A stretch of DNA of 32,690 nucleotides from a virus: positions 1 to 32,690 of the IMG/VR virus record IMGVR_UViG_3300050821_005168; one strand, written 5' to 3'. How positions within the stretch are numbered: position 1 is the first letter of the stretch; every line of letters starts with the position of its first letter. The notes under the pieces are model-generated. The model was given only the letters and a program-made list of their open reading frames with translations. It was not told the DNA's origin and did no database searches. Below, one piece after another: positions 30,195 through 32,690 of the stretch. The position numbers and the translations under genes are program-made.

Positions 30195-32503
30195 GAACGC
30201 TATCCTGGCTCGCCGTCGAAATCTTCTGGATTGCGGCGATTATTTTCATATTTGTGCTACCTGGGCGTTCTCAGGTTACGGTCGGCGTGCCCCTGTTTGA
30301 GCCGCCGACGCAGGGAACGGACTACAACCCCACGCCGGGAGCGAGTTCCTACACAGGGACGGGCGGAATCGTTCTCAACATCCTGACCGGCACGCCGCCG
30401 TTTTCGTGCGCGGTCACGAGCGGGGCGATTCCAACCAGCATGACACTCGATGAAGTGACGCCCACTTCGACGCCTGCCGGCGGATGCCGCATCAAGGGAA
30501 CGCCTACCGTAGCAGGAGATTTCGTGTTCACGCTGCAGGTCACGGACGCGAACTCGAATACGGCAAGCCAGAGCGTGACGGTTCCGGTGAATACGAGCAG
30601 CCCGGCTACCTACTCCGCGCAGACCTGCGGCAGTCCCGGAGTGAGTACGGCGACATGTACTTGGACTACAAGCGTGGCTACGACAACGCAGCTCTGCGGC
30701 AGTATGGATAACACGTTCCCGAAGGGAGTTCCGGGATCGTCTGGGCCTGCGAGTTTCTGTACTACAGAAACCGATTTAACTGGTGTCACATCCCATTCGG
30801 TTAGCCTCTCTGGGTTGGCAGAAAACGCTAAATATTATGTTTACTTTATAGGTCGAGGGATCAGCGCGGGCTCCCCGCAGGATTATTTGTTTTCATTCAA
30901 TGAGCCTTCATGTGCTGGCAATCCCGGATGTGGCTCATCCTTTTTCACGACAGCCGTAGCATCGAATGCCGGAACGGCAGACTTTAGCTTGCAGATGTAT
31001 GGTGCCCACAACATTATTCAGGGATTCCCGCTTTATGTGGCGATTCACCCGTGGCCCCTTGTTGGAGTCACGGACATCACGGGGCACAATGTCGTCTTCC
31101 AGGTCACGGGACTGCCTACTAACTCGCAGGTCCATTGGCCCGACCAGCAGGATGACGGCTGCGCTTGCGGCACTGTCAGCACCACGACCACGACCAACGA
31201 CACGTTCACGCTCGTCGGGGGCGTGAGCATCGTCAACAACGAGCAATTCGAGATTCTGACCAACGTGGGCGGCACAACCCCCGTGGGAAGTTCGACCCTT
31301 ACGTTGACCGTGACGGTTGGAGCGACGCCGACCATTCACACCTTCAACTGGACGCTAAATGTGGCTGCGCCTTCGTTTACGTTCGGGAGCCCCTCAAGCT
31401 ATCCAGCAATCCCTTCTTTATCGACGTGGACAAGTAATCAGTCCATTGGAAATCTAGATTGGGCGACTCCGGGTGGATCGCAAGGCATTTGCTCGATGGG
31501 TTTTACTAATGTTGGTTTCTATGACGGTGCTTGGGCCTTCTACCAAGGGGGAATCTGGAACGGTCAATCTATCCCGTGGGCTCAAGATGCCAGAGTTTGT
31601 AGTCAGAATTATCAGAACACAGAAGTCAATGTGATTGGAAGCGACACGAACTGGCAGAGTTTTGCGATCTTTGTTCACCCACATGGCCAGTATTATGAAT
31701 GTAAGCAGTATGGAATTCCTCTTTCTTGCAATGGTGTAGCCGCACTCCCTGCATGCTGCGGCGGTTCAATGATATCTAACAGCACCCCATACGCTAGTGC
31801 CGATTACGCCCGTGAATCAGCATTCATGCTGAGCGCCAAGCGGCTCGACTACGACAACGGAGGGGCTACCACGCTCGCCAAAGTAAAGACGATGGCGGCT
31901 TATGTTCTCGGCAACATTGATCAGTACGTCAACGAAGATACGACCATTCTAAATGAGACGTTCATGCACGGACTCTTGGGGCAGGCGGCTATCGAGTTTT
32001 ACGCCGATCCGAACACTGGCAACGGCGATGTGCGCGTTCCTCAGGCAGTCTGTGGTATGGCGGATCATCTCTGGAGTACCTGGTTCGTCCCGTGGAACGG
32101 AGCCGCTGGAGGTTTTCCTTATGAGCATGACACTTGGGCAAGTACCAAAAGCGCAGGATGGAAAAGTGTTCCTGCCTTCGGCGCCGGTGGAAGCGCCCTT
32201 GAAGATTTGAATAACTTAATCGCTCCAGTATTTGCGTGGTGCTTCTCGATAACGGGACAGCAAAAGTACCAACAGGAGTTCGATACGCTCTTTAATTCCA
32301 GCAATCTTGAGCCTCTAAACATAGGCGAAGGGGCGGTGGGGAAGACTTGGACTCAAAATTATCGCTGGACATATTTAGGGCTACTGTGGCGCGGCGCGAC
32401 TGCCCCTTCGGGCGCTGGAATTGGCTGCTTTCAACTGCCGCAAACAGGAACATGCCCGAGAGTGCAACTGCCCGTTCCGGCAGTGGGGAGTCCAACGCTA
32501 TGA
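30191..32503 (+). CDS. Exported multi-domain protein: Ig/FN3-like domains plus helical enzyme-like C terminus
   Basis: GTG 30191 overlaps the previous TGA. The 770-residue product has an N-terminal hydrophobic signal (LAVEIFWIAAIIFIFVLPGRS, then Gln). An Ig-like domain of the He_PIG kind follows at about 45-133 (CRIKGTPTVAGDFVFTLQVT), then a FN3-like domain (about 140-235) and another Ig-like domain (about 270-400). The C-terminal half (about 400-750) has alpha-hairpin-like segments (YARESAFMLSAKRLDYDNGG, LLGQAAIEFYADPN) and aromatic/acidic clusters (WFVPWNGAAGG, PYEHDTWAS). This suggests an alpha/alpha-toroid polysaccharide-active enzyme; catalytic residues are not identified. Confidence 0.65.
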   Translation: MRTLSWLAVEIFWIAAIIFIFVLPGRSQVTVGVPLFEPPTQGTDYNPTPGASSYTGTGGIVLNILTGTPPFSCAVTSGAIPTSMTLDEVTPTSTPAGGCRIKGTPTVAGDFVFTLQVTDANSNTASQSVTVPVNTSSPATYSAQTCGSPGVSTATCTWTTSVATTTQLCGSMDNTFPKGVPGSSGPASFCTTETDLTGVTSHSVSLSGLAENAKYYVYFIGRGISAGSPQDYLFSFNEPSCAGNPGCGSSFFTTAVASNAGTADFSLQMYGAHNIIQGFPLYVAIHPWPLVGVTDITGHNVVFQVTGLPTNSQVHWPDQQDDGCACGTVSTTTTTNDTFTLVGGVSIVNNEQFEILTNVGGTTPVGSSTLTLTVTVGATPTIHTFNWTLNVAAPSFTFGSPSSYPAIPSLSTWTSNQSIGNLDWATPGGSQGICSMGFTNVGFYDGAWAFYQGGIWNGQSIPWAQDARVCSQNYQNTEVNVIGSDTNWQSFAIFVHPHGQYYECKQYGIPLSCNGVAALPACCGGSMISNSTPYASADYARESAFMLSAKRLDYDNGGATTLAKVKTMAAYVLGNIDQYVNEDTTILNETFMHGLLGQAAIEFYADPNTGNGDVRVPQAVCGMADHLWSTWFVPWNGAAGGFPYEHDTWASTKSAGWKSVPAFGAGGSALEDLNNLIAPVFAWCFSITGQQKYQQEFDTLFNSSNLEPLNIGEGAVGKTWTQNYRWTYLGLLWRGATAPSGAGIGCFQLPQTGTCPRVQLPVPAVGSPTL

Positions 32504-32690
32504 AACGAGCATTTACGCTGTTGCCGCTGATCCTCGCGCTGCCGTTTCTCGCGCACGCGCAAGCGGGTGCAGGCTATACCAAGCTCGCCTCCACCAACGG
32601 CCTCTCGCAGATCGATACCTCCGTAACCGATGGTGCGGTCTACGAATATCAGATCACGTCGTTTTGCGCACAGCCTGTGGCGCCAGCGAC
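32500..32690 (+). CDS. Partial exported protein, N terminus only
   Basis: ATG 32500 overlaps the previous TGA (ATGA). The visible 63 codons begin MKRAFTLLPLILALPFLAHAQ, a Sec signal peptide cut after AHA to leave Gln, followed by the start of a beta-rich region (GAVYEYQITSFCAQPVAPA) that could be a fibronectin-like domain. The gene runs off the window, so its size and function cannot be judged. It continues the run of exported proteins. Confidence 0.7.
   Translation, partial: MKRAFTLLPLILALPFLAHAQAGAGYTKLASTNGLSQIDTSVTDGAVYEYQITSFCAQPVAPA

Noticed and set aside
1-32690. CRISPR array, insertion sequence, integrase, attachment site
   Set aside because: No regularly spaced repeats, transposase or recombinase motifs, or tRNA-end duplications were seen.

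Overview
The window is a tailed-phage (or prophage/metagenomic viral contig) segment. It is almost entirely coding, nearly all genes lie on the + strand, and neighbours usually overlap by 1-20 nt or abut. It holds a head-and-tail morphogenesis block: large terminase, portal, scaffold-like protein, HK97-fold-type major capsid protein, two related head-tail adaptors, a P22 gp10-like stabilisation/tail-hub protein, and three glycine/glutamine/alanine-rich proteins placed where podoviruses keep ejection (internal virion) proteins. No tape-measure, sheath, integrase, replication gene, tRNA or CRISPR array was seen, so a short-tailed (podovirus-like) phage is the best inference. The host is probably a Gram-negative bacterium, because there are lipoproteins and many Sec-type signal peptides. 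Acidobacteriota is my guess, from the AxA-Gln signal peptide style and the Ig-like secreted domains; the sequence does not prove it.

Layout. 1-5.0 kb: small early/lysis-side genes. These are coiled-coil proteins, tiny membrane proteins, a GTA-type three-TM holin, a string of small Cys-rich putative zinc proteins, a secreted Cys-rich protein and two putative lipoproteins. 4.6-7.4 kb: a possible small terminase, a ribbon-helix-helix protein behind a possible promoter/operator, two small hypotheticals, then TerL, whose reading frame has no standard start codon upstream of its ATP-binding region. 7.4-14.6 kb: a cupin, a zinc-type microprotein, portal, small head proteins, scaffold, capsid and head-completion candidates. 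14.5-22.1 kb: a signal-peptide-bearing fibre/spike-like protein, a methyltransferase-GT9 glycosyltransferase fusion, two adaptors flanking a cREC-type receiver-domain protein, a histidine phosphatase with a Cys tail, and two fibre-like proteins. 22.5-28.5 kb: stabilisation protein, FN3-like protein and ejection-protein candidates. 28.9-32.7 kb: three consecutive large or partial secreted proteins, one with Ig/FN3-like domains and a helical C-terminal domain that may be a glycan-active enzyme.

Two isolated genes run on the minus strand inside this + strand late block: an exported HExxH protein (22.1-22.5 kb) and an exported HNH nuclease (28.6-28.9 kb). They look like morons; the second has a good sigma70-like promoter placed for a leaderless transcript.

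The most unusual theme is export and surface chemistry. Seven proteins carry signal peptides that would all leave glutamine at the mature N terminus, and two more are lipoproteins. Some of these are large spike-like proteins that a phage would normally assemble in the cytoplasm. With the cupin, the MTase-GT9 fusion, the histidine phosphatase and the possible glycan-active enzyme, this suggests a phage that invests heavily in remodelling or guarding the host envelope. That interpretation is inference.
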